Shown: positions 22,840 to 32,922 of the stretch, one piece after another
Numbering within the stretch: position 1 is the stretch's first letter
Layout: every line of letters starts with the position of its first letter
Source of the DNA: Lycium barbarum
Lineage: Eukaryota; Streptophyta; Magnoliopsida; Solanales; Solanaceae
Assembly: GCF_019175385.1 (NCBI RefSeq)
Contig: NC_083339.1
Coordinates: forward strand, 114,871,601-114,935,600
DNA: 64,000 nt
Reading direction: 5' to 3'
Notes under the pieces: model-generated
Databases searched by the model: none
The model's input: only the letters and a program-made list of their open reading frames with translations
Told to the model about the DNA's origin: nothing
Position numbers and translations under genes: made by a program

Positions 22840-23505
22840 CCTTCTTTCTTACAAACAACACGGGTGCCCCTCACGAGGATGAACTAGGCCTAATAAAGCC
22901 TTTTCAAGCAAGCTCCTTCAAGTGTTTTTTCAACTCTTTCAATTCTGCGGGAGCCATTCTATAAGGAGGATAGATATGGGTTTAGTATCCGGTAGCACAT
23001 CAATAGCGAAATCAATCTCTCGCTCCGGGGGGAGGCCTGGAAGCTCATCCGGGAATACATCCGGAACCTCATTCATTACGGGGATAGACTGAAGAGTCGG
23101 TGATTCGACTTCTATATTTTGAACTCGGACTAAATGATAAATACAACCTTTCGCGATCATCTTCCTTGCCTTGAGGTAGGTTCCTACCTCTCGGAGAGAC
23201 TGTATTTCCCTTCCATTCAAAACTAGTTCTCCCGGAAACTGGAAACGAACTATTTTTGTTCTACAATCAACATTGGCATAGCAAGAAGCCAACCAATCCA
23301 TGCCCATGATAACATCAAAATCCACCATTTTCAACTCATGTAAATTGACCATGGTACAATGATCACAAATCACAACTACACAATTTCTATACACTCGGCT
23401 AGCTATTATTGGTTCACCAACGGGTGTAGACACTTCAAAAGGCTTAATTGACTTCGGTTTACCCCAAATCGACGAGCAATATATGGAGCAACACATGAAA
23501 ATGTG
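22840..23505 (-). pseudogene. Chromovirus pol: protease C-part, linker and RT N-terminus
   Basis: The open minus-strand block 22939-23496 has 'DFDVIMGMDWLASCYANVDC', the C-terminal half of a retropepsin-like protease, then the linker signature 'NEVPDVFPDELPGLPPEREI' and 'FAIDVLPDTKPIS', which precedes RT in this clade. The frame then breaks near 22980, and the RT start (a counterpart of 'APVLFVRKK' at 62090) continues to 22845 where the solo LTR interrupts it. The protease matures the polyprotein. Confidence 0.87.
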
Positions 23506-23900
23506 AAGCCCGGATCGATCAATGCATATACATCAAGAGAAAATACCGATAATATACCTGTGACAACATCAGGGAAGGACTCAAGATCTTGTCGCCCAGC
23601 CAATGCATAAATACGGTGCTGAGGACTGCTAGACCTGTGGGGCTCCTCTTCTACCTCTACCACAACTGACTGGCATCTGTGAACCTTACCCCGGAGGGCG
23701 TATAGATGATGAAGACCCAGCTGCCGACCCTGAAGGCTGGACCCTACCCCTACTACCAATCGAGGGGCAGTCACGCATGATACGGCCTGGCCGACCACAT
23801 GCATGCAAACATCTGAACCCAATCTGCATTGGCCCCAATGTAACTTCCCGCATTGAGAACATCGTTGTATGGACGATCTTTCCTGACCCGAGTCACCCCT
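23406..23900 (-). pseudogene. Chromovirus gag zinc knuckle and protease N-part
   Basis: The 23406-23822 block includes 'PQHRIYALAGRQDLESFPDV' and 'DVYALIDPGFTFSCVAPYIA', where Asp-Pro-Gly replaces the usual D-S/T-G of retropepsins, as is common in this clade. Upstream, in mixed frames, a Cys/His cluster (HWGQC and a shifted CGRPGRIMRDCP) marks the gag zinc knuckle. Frame changes between knuckle and protease show decay. Confidence 0.8.
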
Positions 23901-24361
23901 GTAATGAGAACCTGAAGCTCTAAAACTCTGACTCAGCTGGAATAAATAGATCTATCAAATCTCTAGCCCATAAACCGTCGAGGTGCACTAGTCATAGCAT
24001 GGCCTGAATGCCTAGAAAACTGATGTCTTTGCCCTCTTCTATACTCACTAGTCAGAATCGAAGATCTAGCCATCTTGCTATACCCTCTATCACCCTTACG
24101 CTCAATTCTTTGCTGTTGTTGGCTTTCCTCCAAATTTTGGGCATGGGCTTAAATGCGAGAAATATCCATATTGTCCTGAAGGGATGCAGTCAAGCACTTA
24201 TCCATCAAATGTTGCCCTAAGCCACTCACAAATCGGTGCATTCAATCACCCATATCCGCTACCATGGCCGGAGCATACCTACCTAATGAATTAAAGCAAA
24301 GACTATACTCTAAGGCATTCATACTTCCTTGCCTAAGATTCAAGAACTTATCGGCTCTAGC

Positions 24362-24966
24362 TCACCGAACCTCTGAGGCCAAGTAATGTCGAAGGAAAGC
24401 ATTAACAAATTCTTGCCATACCGAGGGAGGTGCATTGACTTCTCTAGAAGACAACCAAACCGTATACCAATGAACCGCAACATCTCGCAATCTATATGAT
24501 GCGAACTCTACCGATTCAACGTTTGAAGCATGCATTAACCGAAGTGTCCTCAACATTCCATCAATAAAGCTTTGATGGTCCTCATTCGGTTTTGGCTCGA
24601 AGAACTCCGAAGGGTTCAAGCTAATAAAATCACAGGCTCTAACACTCACAGCCCTATCACATAATCCATACCCTGCCGCTGGGCCTGTGCGGCAATCAAT
24701 TGAGTCAACAAATGAATGGCCTCTTTCATCTCTTGGCTTGAAACCTCTGTTGGAGGAGCTAAGGGTGTTGGAGCTAAGGCTGAGGCTCTGTCATGCTCCT
24801 CTGAAGCATGTAATGAGTGTGACAACTGAGATGAAACCTCATTCTGGGACTCACCTTCCTCTATATTCGTTGGCAGTACTCTTTCAGTCGGCCTTTCTGC
24901 CACTGTTTTGCCCTTTTGGGCTGCCCTAGCTTTCCTCTTTACAGGCATTTCTGAAATACATAACAC
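24362..24966 (-). pseudogene. Chromovirus gag
   Basis: Two minus-strand blocks overlap by four bases. 24646-24966 is the N-terminus, likely starting at MPVKRKARAAQKGK (about 24948), a basic leader followed by a Gln/Ser/Glu-rich linker and 'MKEAIHLLTQLIAAQAQRQG'. 24362-24649 is the retrotransposon gag core: 'NPSEFFEPKPNEDHQSFIDG', 'YRLRDVAVHWY' and 'WQEFVNAFLRHYLASEVR'. Gag forms the particle that packages element RNA. A frameshift between the blocks and stops downstream (24000-24360) make it non-functional. Confidence 0.88.
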
Positions 24967-25139
24967 ACGGTTAAGGAACGAGAAATCCTTATATCATGGC
25001 TCTATCGCACGATCTATGAAGAAAGAAGGTCATTCATTCCAAAAATGCCCGCAGCCTCCTGTTTATAAGTATGGCACGAAACAACCCATAAACAAGACTC
25101 TACTGGACACGGCTCGTAGACACACCCAAGGATGGAACT

Positions 25140-25151
25140 GCTCTGATACCG
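25140..25151 (-). promoter_or_regulatory. Chromovirus primer-binding site
   Basis: The minus strand reads CGGTATCAGAGC, four bases after the 5' LTR end. It matches TGGTATCAGAGC, the initiator tRNA-Met complement, with the first base changed. Confidence 0.9.
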
Positions 25152-25155
25152 CTTT

Positions 25156-27489
25156 TGTCACGACCCAACCAGAGGGCCATGACGGGCACCCAGCTAACCC
25201 ACCAACCACCTATCATCATACTTTCATAATCACATCTAGGCGAGCCACATGGCTAACTCGCAATCTTATGAATCAATAATACAATTTCCATCGGGCTAAA
25301 GCACTTTTACATCAATAACAACTATGCCCATATATATATATATATATATACACAAGCCGACGAGGCTTACAAAATGATATACAAAAATATAAGCTGACAA
25401 GGCTAAGACATCTAACTATGCATAACTGTCAACGAACCTCTAAGAAGAACATGTAACATCATGTAGACGGGGACACAAAAGAATGGTACCAACAACTGCA
25501 ACTCCGGATCAAATGGAGCTCCTCTAAGCAGTCTCTGGGTTAGCAGCCTAAGGATCAAGTCTATCTCTCTGTCCACTTGCGGGCATGACGCAGCAACCAC
25601 AAACAAAAGGACGTCAGTACGAATAATGTACTGAGTATATAAGGCATAATCAATAATATAATAGAAGCATGAACGATAACATAAGGGAGAAGAGTCATGG
25701 GATGGTAGAACCGTTTATGCCTCTAGCGACGTTCGTCACATTTACTTACCCTTTTTCTAATGGAAACCTTCCCTTACATACGCTTACATATATATAGTAG
25801 TACCATACTCGACCAGGTCAGGTCGGTGTCTTACATACCCGTCCATAACAAGGCTCGGTGCTATATATACCCGGCCCTACTAAGGCTCAGTGTTATCCAT
25901 ACCCATCTGCAGTGGTGCGCGCGCAATAGATATCACACCGGGGAACATAAGCTCGGTGTTACATACTGGCCATACATATATATACACATACATATACACC
26001 TAGGAGTACCTACATTGCGTCAATATCATCATCGTCAATATATTTTCCCTCGGATGATCGACTATCGTAGGGCGAGATCAATGATATCATGAGAGTATCA
26101 AGAACTATGAGCTTTTGTGATTCTAGGAATGAAATCATCATGGAAGGCATTATGGATTTCACATGAAGGTATACATCAATGGGATCATGCCTTAAGAAAG
26201 AAGGGTTAGCCTTACATACCTTTTTGTCTTCTAAATTTTTTAACGCTCACCGCCAAATCTTGAGAAATCTACATTTAAAAGGATTCATGCCAAGGTTAAG
26301 TCATAATGACCCTCTTAAGTTCGAACTAGAATAATTCACGAGCTAACGAAAATTGGGCAGCATTTCCCCTATTTCATCTACTTCTACCAAACTCCAAAAT
26401 GACTCCCAATCAACAATGACATTATCAACAATACCACAATTAAGAGGTTTTATTCAAGTTAAGCATCATCCAATCCTCATAACTCCTTTTCATGATCATT
26501 CATAATAATGACTACAACACAACACCATATATACTTGCATACAATACTTACTCAACATCATTAATATCATCCACAACAAGATTATACTCATATCATGCCA
26601 AGAATCACAATTTAAGTTAACCTATAGCTCACAATATCCTTAAATTAATACTTGAACCCCATTTTCACCTTTTCTTCCTTCAACCAAATGGTGTAACAAT
26701 CAAATAGACTTAACCTTATGTGAAAGATGTGAAAACTTACCTTAATCACACAAGAACAAGTCTTGGATCAACTTACTCCACCAAAGTGAAAAACCCTAAC
26801 ATCAACACCCAAGGAAAACTTGAGTTCCACAAGCCCTAGCAAGCGTTTTAGCACTTGAATCTCTTAATTCTCTTGGACTGGCTTAGATTAGTTTATGGAG
26901 TTGAAGAGAGGGTTTTTGGAGAGCTCTTGGATCTGATTTGGGAAAATAAAATGTCCAAATGAAGTGAAATGAAATATATAAAGCATAACTTAAAATCCCG
27001 TCGGGCAATCTTACACCCACTTTGACGGGCCGTAAAAATTTCTGCAGTCCATCAAAGTGTACCGTCAAATTGCATAGACCAATATGGCTCACTGTGACCG
27101 TTATACAGTGGTTCTCCAACATCTGATGGGGTGTCAGATATCCTATGGTCCGTCAAATTGGCCCCATCCCATAAGTTGCTTGTTTCGATTCATTTGAGTT
27201 ACAATCCTTATGGAACCTTCTTGGAACTTGTGTAACACTTCGTTAACCATCTAAGGGGCCCTATAGCTCTTTCTCAAGACATTACGAAACAAAGTATGAC
27301 TCAATTGTTGCGAAATCATCCCAAACATGGCTTGCATTCTACTTTCTTCGACAACTCAATCCCACCGATCCATATGACTTCAAAATCTTAATGTACTCAC
27401 TTAAAGTCATCAATTACTCTCCTTAATCTTATAAGGGCCTCACGTCCACTTTAGGCTCGCGTTTGTCTACTCACGATTCAAATGTAACA
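25156..27489 (-). repeat. Chromovirus 5' LTR (2,334 bp)
   Basis: Starts TGTCACGACCC at 25156 and ends TGTAACA at 27489, followed by the target duplication TCATC. Compared with the 3' LTR it has a ~19-bp deletion near 27482 and other small indels. It carries the same U3 palindrome block (about 27010-27150) and the TATA-like region near 26975, oriented to drive the element leftward. Confidence 0.93.
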
Positions 27490-28325
27490 TCATCATCATA
27501 ATCAAGCTTTCTCCTCTTGTTTCGGCTTCTCGACCCCTTCACCCTTAGTGAATCAAAGTTAACATTTGTGTTAACCATGTTATAGTAGACTCCCTCGACA
27601 TCTGGGCCCGCCTGCATAGCATAGTAATAAGGGAAGGGAACATCAGAGTCGGACCTGGTTTTGCCAGAAAATCCCTCCACTTAAGAATCACCTGCTTCTC
27701 CACATTCACCGGCACCCTGGCCATCACACAAGCCACCATACATGCTCGAGGCTAGGGAACATCAGTTTTGTTGCTCGAGGGGTGGACTCAGTGAGACATA
27801 AGGTTCAGACTCATGTGATCGTCAGTCGAAAAGTAGGTGCTTTTGGTCCCAGTCATGCTATTGACCTAAGTGACCTTATGCCTCTTGTTCTCCGGAACCA
27901 ACATAGATACCATCCAAGGACCATTACCATCATGGTCCATAGCAAGCATCTCATCGTTCGGGACGTTGTCCAACTCGTATATTACATTAATCGCCTCAGT
28001 CTCATTTTTCACCCGAACCCCTCGAATCAGGATCTCTGGGTCCGGAGAGGACCAATCTACCGTAGGGAGCATAACGTAAAACTCTCAGACCCAATTGTCA
28101 TTGCATCTCTCGGGGTCCTCCACCAATTTGTTCCACCCCATCGCTTGAAGGCGGTTGTAAAAATCTGGGGCATACTCATCCACTTCATCCATACCGAAGC
28201 CCCACTCGGCCAACAACACCTTACTCTGTTGTTCTATGTAGCGCCTTCTGCTTTGGGGAGTGTGAAATTTTTCATAGGTGGGAGCTTCTTCTTGTTATCG
28301 GGCCATTTGTATGGAGGATAGAAAG
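27490..28325 (-). pseudogene. Transposon-derived gene, 5' half (split by chromovirus)
   Basis: Minus-strand blocks in order: 'VLLAEWGFGMDEVDEYAPDF' (28180s), then 27866-28072 with 'MLPTVDWSSPDPEILIRGVR' and 'ETEAINVIYELDNVP', then 27545-27739 'VNVEKQVILKWRDFLAKPG', and finally, one frame over, 'GVYYNMVNTNVNFDSLRVKG' ending in basic and Asp-rich residues at 27495. It resembles the Solanaceae 'putative plant transposon protein' group. A splice-acceptor-like 'ttgtgtag' at about 28330 suggests this exon begins there. Several stops and two frameshifts make it a pseudogene. The rest lies at 13892-14415. Confidence 0.65.
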
Positions 28326-29089
28326 TACCTACACAATGAAATCATGTTATTTAGTATTGTATCACAATCGAGCTACAATTAGATATTGTCACGCCCCAAA
28401 ACTCACCCGCGGTGTAAGAGGCATCCGATGCTATGACCAACACCAGAAGCACCTTATAAAAGCAATAAACGTCTAATCTCTTTCGAAAATCTTTTAATAA
28501 TTACGAAAACCAGTCATTAATAAATTGGATAAAAGAACGATCATACTTTGATATAATCCAGAAGAAGTTCTTAGTAAATAAATGTGGCAAAATACCCAAC
28601 GAGGCACACAGGACTCCAACACACTACCCACAATCTGACAACTGTCTATGGAGCTTCCAAGATAATAAAGAGTGTCTAAAAAATATCCGGTCGCGGCCAA
28701 AAACTACAATACGCAAAGTAAAGATATAATGGTGCCCCACGAACAATCATGTGGGATCACCGAATTGTCTCGAAAGCAGCAAGTTCTCTTAGGTTGTAAG
28801 CGTATCACAAACCTGCTCTTTAATGATACCTAACATACCATACAAAACAACAATGGTATGTCTGAGTACTGGGTACTCCGTGAGTGTCTAAGGGGAAATA
28901 GTTAATAAAACCAAAGTAAGGTAGTAAAATTAATAAAATGATATCAAAAGAAATAGTTCGAACTCCAGAGAATAGGTAAGCCAATAAACCAGGGAAATCA
29001 CCAATAGGAGTCCCCATATAGGAATATATCAAGTTCCACTTATGTTATCGTTCACATCATTCTGTGTTTCATTTACGAACTAAAGGTTT

Positions 29090-29415
29090 CCACAAGCCAC
29101 TCACAGGCAACAAAGATATAAAACAAGCCACTCACAGGAAACAAAGATACAAAACAAGACACTCACAGGAAAATCAATCAGCCGATACTCTGGGCCAGGA
29201 AACTACGGAGGATAATCGTCCTCTAGACTAGCACAACAATAGATACTCCAGGCAAGAAAGCAACAGAGGTCAATCATCCTCTGGACTAATACAGTAATAG
29301 ATACTCCAGGCTAGGAAGCAACGGATGTCAATCATCCTTTGGACTGACATAGCAATACTCGTATTGATACGTTAGGATCCATAACGGCTAATCATCCTCT
29401 GGACTAGCACAGCTT
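29090..29415. repeat. Two adjacent tandem-repeat arrays in an LTR
   Basis: 29090-29175 holds three copies of a ~31-33-bp unit containing CAAGCCACTCACAGG. 29190-29415 holds about four copies of a ~62-bp unit containing AATCATCCTCTGGACTA and AGATACTCCAGGC. Neither is coding. Confidence 0.8.
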
Positions 29416-30174
29416 GCCCATACAGGCCCAAACACAAACAAAATACAAATCATGGCATATTACCGAATCATCAATCATGGCTTAGAGCCAAATTTCACTT
29501 CTTAAGTCATCATCTCAAAATAGAGGCATTTCAAGTCTTAACCGATTTAGAATCTTATTTAAATCTCTTATTTAATTTCAAGTTCAAGAAACCCATTTAA
29601 CAACAAAACAAGTTTAAGGTCCTACCTTTAGAAAAATAAGTTTAATCATCCAATAGTAGGAAAAGCGAGTTTCATAAAGTAGTATAGTTCATACAAGGTT
29701 CGATGCGGGCTTGACCCTACACACGCATGACCTTGTCTAAAAGAAATTATCTTTAATTCCAAAAGAACTTCCACTAAACAAGAGTTATGACTTATACAAA
29801 CAATCAAGGAAGGATTCTCAAATCCAAGTCATGAGTTCACAATAAAAACGTACTTCAAAAATAGACATACTTGAAAAGATGATTTTTGAAATATAGACAT
29901 ACCTCAAATTCCGCTCAAACATAATTCCCAAGGTTCTACAATGGTTTCAGATAAGAAAGAATAGAGCTTTAATCTAATTCTACCCATATACTCCCTTTAT
30001 TAGAAGAAAAAAAAAAAAAGCTAGGGTTTTCATGTCTAGAACGTGTTCTTGAACACTTCATGAATCAATCATGGATTCTAATCCCATAGGATAACCTACA
30101 CTAGTCTAAACCCTTTCAATAACATCAAAAAAATCAAGGATCATACCTTATTGAAGGAATCTCAACGACACCTA

Positions 30175-30176
<2 letters not shown>

Positions 30177-30205
<29 letters not shown>

Positions 30206-30219
30206 CTTCTTCTTCTTCG
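30177..30219. repeat. (TTC)n microsatellite
   Basis: About 14 uninterrupted TTC units. Confidence 0.97.
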
Positions 30220-30807
30220 ATTTCAAGAATCTAGGGTTTTTAGAAGATCAGCAAGTGTTAATTTGATGCTAGTTAATGAAGTAATGATGGGAATTGATCA
30301 AGAACTTACCTTATATGTTTTGGGGAAACCCTAGGGTTGTTTCCTCTCATAAAGTCGGTCAAAACGAAGTGGGAATGAATATAACGAAGTTAGGCTTTTA
30401 TGAATTTCAGGAAAAACCGCTTTAGGCATAAAATGTCCTGGTGCATCGCTTGTGGCATCGCCCAGGGCGGCACACATAGTGTATCTATCTCGACGGCATC
30501 AAAAATTTGAATTTCCTGAAAATTTGGCGTGGGGCGCCGCGCACGCCTAATTTTACACTGCACAGACTATGTTCAGTAAAATGGGCATAACTCCTAGCAC
30601 AGAGCTCCGTTAGGGCTAGGTGACCTACCGTTGGAAAGATATTTCAGAGATCTACAATTTTCATTAAGAAAGTTTTCCAAATTCTCAGCCTATTTTCATG
30701 AAACTGGCTTAGAAGTCAGACCTACTTAAATTTAGACGAGCTTGAGAACTCTTACGAACTTCACTATTTGGTATTGATGTTAAATCAACTATTTCCACCC
30801 AAACGCA

Positions 30808-31138
30808 ATGTGTATAGAAAAAGAATTTAAAACAAAAATAAATAAAGAAGACACTCATAAGAAAATTGAAGACCCTACCATTAATCTAAGAATGATAACA
30901 TTAGAAACAAGAATAAATGAATTAGAAACTAGATTATGTAAACTAGAAAAAAGAAAACAAAAAGAAGTAGATAGTGAAGACGAAGAAATAAGATTATCAA
31001 ATATACAACCAATAATGAAACCATTAAGAATAATACCAGAAGATTCTCAAGCAGAATTAATGAGTATAGAAGACCATGAAGCATTAGTATGTAATGAAGA
31101 TAAAAAATTAAGAACAATAAAAATACTTGCAAGAATTA
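30808..31138 (+). pseudogene. Pararetrovirus polyprotein, segment before protease
   Basis: An open frame of 110 codons before the Harbinger insertion. It is Lys/Glu-rich with a predicted coiled coil ('LETRINELETRLCKLEKRKQ') followed by an acidic stretch. Its last codons lead in frame, across the inserted element, into the protease at 35382. The ATG at 30808 may not be a natural start, since upstream sequence is LTR and the viral part is probably truncated there. It was placed by continuity rather than by a domain match. Confidence 0.7.
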
Positions 31139-31650
31139 GAGCCCGTTTGGATGGGCTTAAAAGAAGTGACTTTTATGTATAAAGTGATTTTAGAACTTTT
31201 AAGTGCTTAAAGTTATTTTTATAAATAAGCAGTTGAGTGTTTGGATAAAAGTGTTTATGCTGAAAATAAGTTGTTGATGTGTTTGGTAAATAAGTACTGT
31301 TAAGCACTTATTTTCTTTCAAAATGATTGAGATACCCTTAAAGTTGTTAACACCATAAATAAGTTGATTTAAAAGATTTTTAAACTCTAAAGTTGATTCA
31401 AATCAAAAGTAATTTATATTTTAAAATCACTTCCACTATAAAATGTTTATTTAAGTTAATTTTTTATAAATACATGTTACTTAAGGGGGTGCATGAGCTA
31501 AAAGAGACACTTATTTTGGAATGAAGGGAGTAATATCTTCTTGATTTATTTCATTATTGGAAATGTATTTATATTGATTTGTTGTTTCAAGAAAGAGTTG
31601 TGTATTAATTATGAGAATATTAATTAAACCATTCTTCTTCCTCCAACAGA

Positions 31651-32039
31651 TATATCCTATGTTAACGGTGAAGAGTGGATTTTACAAGATTTAATGATAC
31701 GTTTTGGCACTAATAACATTTTTGGACTTGCTCTAGGGAAAAATTTGAATATTCTCACCATGGACCTTCATGATGATAATTCAATTGCACTTGCAATGGA
31801 TACAACTCTAAAATCAGTTTTCAAAAGATTGTTCTACCCCAACTTCATGTGGAAATTTATGAGATTTTTGTCCATTGGATCGGAAAAAAGTCTAAAGAAG
31901 AGACTCCACATTTTGAACAATTACATAACTGAAGCACTAGATGAACGTGCAAGTAGAACAAAAACTTCTAATCTAATAATGATGATCTATTATTGGCATT
32001 TATGAAAAAATCGGAAGCAAAATGGGCATTTTTTGCCTA
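31651..32039 (+). pseudogene. Cytochrome P450 fragment (CYP86 clan-like) inside the transposon
   Basis: The frame from 31651 reads '[20 protein letters not shown]', 'ALGKNLN', 'LFYPNFMWKFMRFLSIGSEK' and 'LHILNNYITEALDER', which matches the region between helices E and H of CYP86-clan fatty-acid hydroxylases. A splice-acceptor 'ccaacag' ends at 31650. A +1 frameshift near 31978 precedes 'DLLLAFMKKSEAKW'. The heme-binding Cys loop, I-helix and N-terminus are absent, so it cannot be an enzyme. It lies between the left inverted repeat and the transposase, as expected for a captured host gene piece. The subfamily is uncertain. Confidence 0.75.
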
Positions 32040-32215
32040 GGACTACTATAAAGAGCACAATTTTTTTAATAAGTTAGGATCAACATAACTTAAAAAAGGG
32101 TAATACAATTCATATTTCAAAGATGGAGAATTTGACACAAAATAAAAGTGCTAATACAACCGAAAGCACTCCACTATAAATACAAGAAGTGGAAAATATT
32201 CATATAATACAAGCA

Positions 32216-32692
32216 TCAAGCATTAGAAATGTCACTAGCAATCATATCACGAAACCCCATCCAATAGACAACATTTTGCTCTCCTACATCTTCGACATCT
32301 ACATTGTTAGCTCTTGAAATTGTGCCAATATCAGTAGAATCAACCGATGGAATATAGCTCTCATTCTCGGCTGTTTGGAATGCATCATCCACATTGAATT
32401 TCTTTCTAATATAATTGTGAATGGCCATAGTAGCAAGTACGATATCCCTTTGTGTGTCAATGTGATAGTATGGCATGTCTCTCAAAATAGACCATCTTGC
32501 TTTCCAAACGCCAAATGTGCGCTCTATTACATTTCTACAAGAAGAATGTAAATAGTTAAATTTCTCAATGCGTCCTCTTGGCTCTCGTAATTGTCGAGTT
32601 GCACTGCGGCAAAATTCAGCTAGGTGATATCTTACATTATTTCCTTTGTATGGAGCCATGTATCCTTTCATGTGTGAATATCCTGCATCAAC
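32216..32692 (-). CDS. Harbinger transposase, C-terminal exon
   Basis: An open minus-strand block of about 158 codons matching the C-terminal half of DDE_Tnp_4/Harbinger nucleases. It begins with 'VDAGYSHMKGYMAPYKGNNV' (second catalytic Asp region), then 'RYHLAEFC', 'YLHSSCRNVIERTFGVWKAR' (Glu of the DDE triad in VIERTFGVWK) and 'DIVLATMAIHNYIRK'. The start is set by a splice-acceptor AG just before 32692; the first Met inside is at 32671. The protein cuts at the inverted repeats with 3-bp duplications, consistent with TTA here. Earlier exons are not recognised, so the element may be incomplete. Confidence 0.88.
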   Translation of the reverse strand, partial: VDAGYSHMKGYMAPYKGNNVRYHLAEFCRSATRQLREPRGRIEKFNYLHSSCRNVIERTFGVWKARWSILRDMPYYHIDTQRDIVLATMAIHNYIRKKFNVDDAFQTAENESYIPSVDSTDIGTISRANNVDVEDVGEQNVVYWMGFRDMIASDISNA

Positions 32693-32844
32693 TAGTCACA
32701 GCTTTTTGTACACATACCAAAATAGAGAGATAATAAAGAAGAAGTGGAAGCATAAAAAATATTTGATTATTTGAATGTACCGCGAGTGCAGAAAAAGAGG
32801 CAACAAAGAGCAATAGTAATAGAATAGACTAAAAGCCCGCAACT

Positions 32845-32922
32845 GCAGCCAGCAGCCGCAGCAGCCACCAGCAGCAGCAGCCACCAGCAGCTGTAGCAAA
32901 CAGCAACAGCCGCAGCAGCAGG
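32845..32922. repeat. CAG-rich simple repeat
   Basis: An imperfect (CAG/CCAGCAG)n tract in the Harbinger interior. The minus-strand frame through it (32696-32947) is a Cys/Ala/Leu composition artefact. Confidence 0.85.

Larger units (their letters stand above)
14416..27489 (-). mobile_element. Full-length Tekay-like chromovirus, 13,074 bp with nested insertion
   Basis: Both ends match the LTR termini TGTTACA...GGGTCGTGACA (minus strand). A 5-bp target duplication TCATC flanks it at 14411-14415 and 27490-27494. Order on the minus strand is 5' LTR (25156-27489), PBS, gag, protease, RT, RNase H, integrase, chromodomain, PPT, 3' LTR (14416-16793). That order, plus the C-terminal chromodomain, places it in the chromovirus branch of Ty3/gypsy, most like Tekay/Del. 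All coding regions carry stops or frameshifts. Removing the nested solo LTR at 19697-22839 leaves about 9.93 kb. Confidence 0.93.
28387..30795 (-). mobile_element. LTR, minus strand, right end uncertain
   Basis: Begins TGTCACGCCCC at 28387, a third LTR family in the window. It holds two tandem-repeat blocks (29090-29175, 29190-29415) and a long TTC tract. A GC-rich palindromic stretch near 30530-30555 (GGCGTGGGGCGCCGCGCACGCC split over positions) lies at the U3 position. The right boundary is lost somewhere before the viral-type frame at 30808; no target duplication was found. Confidence 0.65.

Noticed and set aside
27782..28321. 179-codon plus-strand open frame
   Set aside because: It is the antisense of the transposon-derived minus-strand gene, whose translation gives the recognisable stretches.
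29090..29415. CRISPR-like array
   Set aside because: Repeats are head-to-tail with no variable spacers, and lie in a plant LTR.
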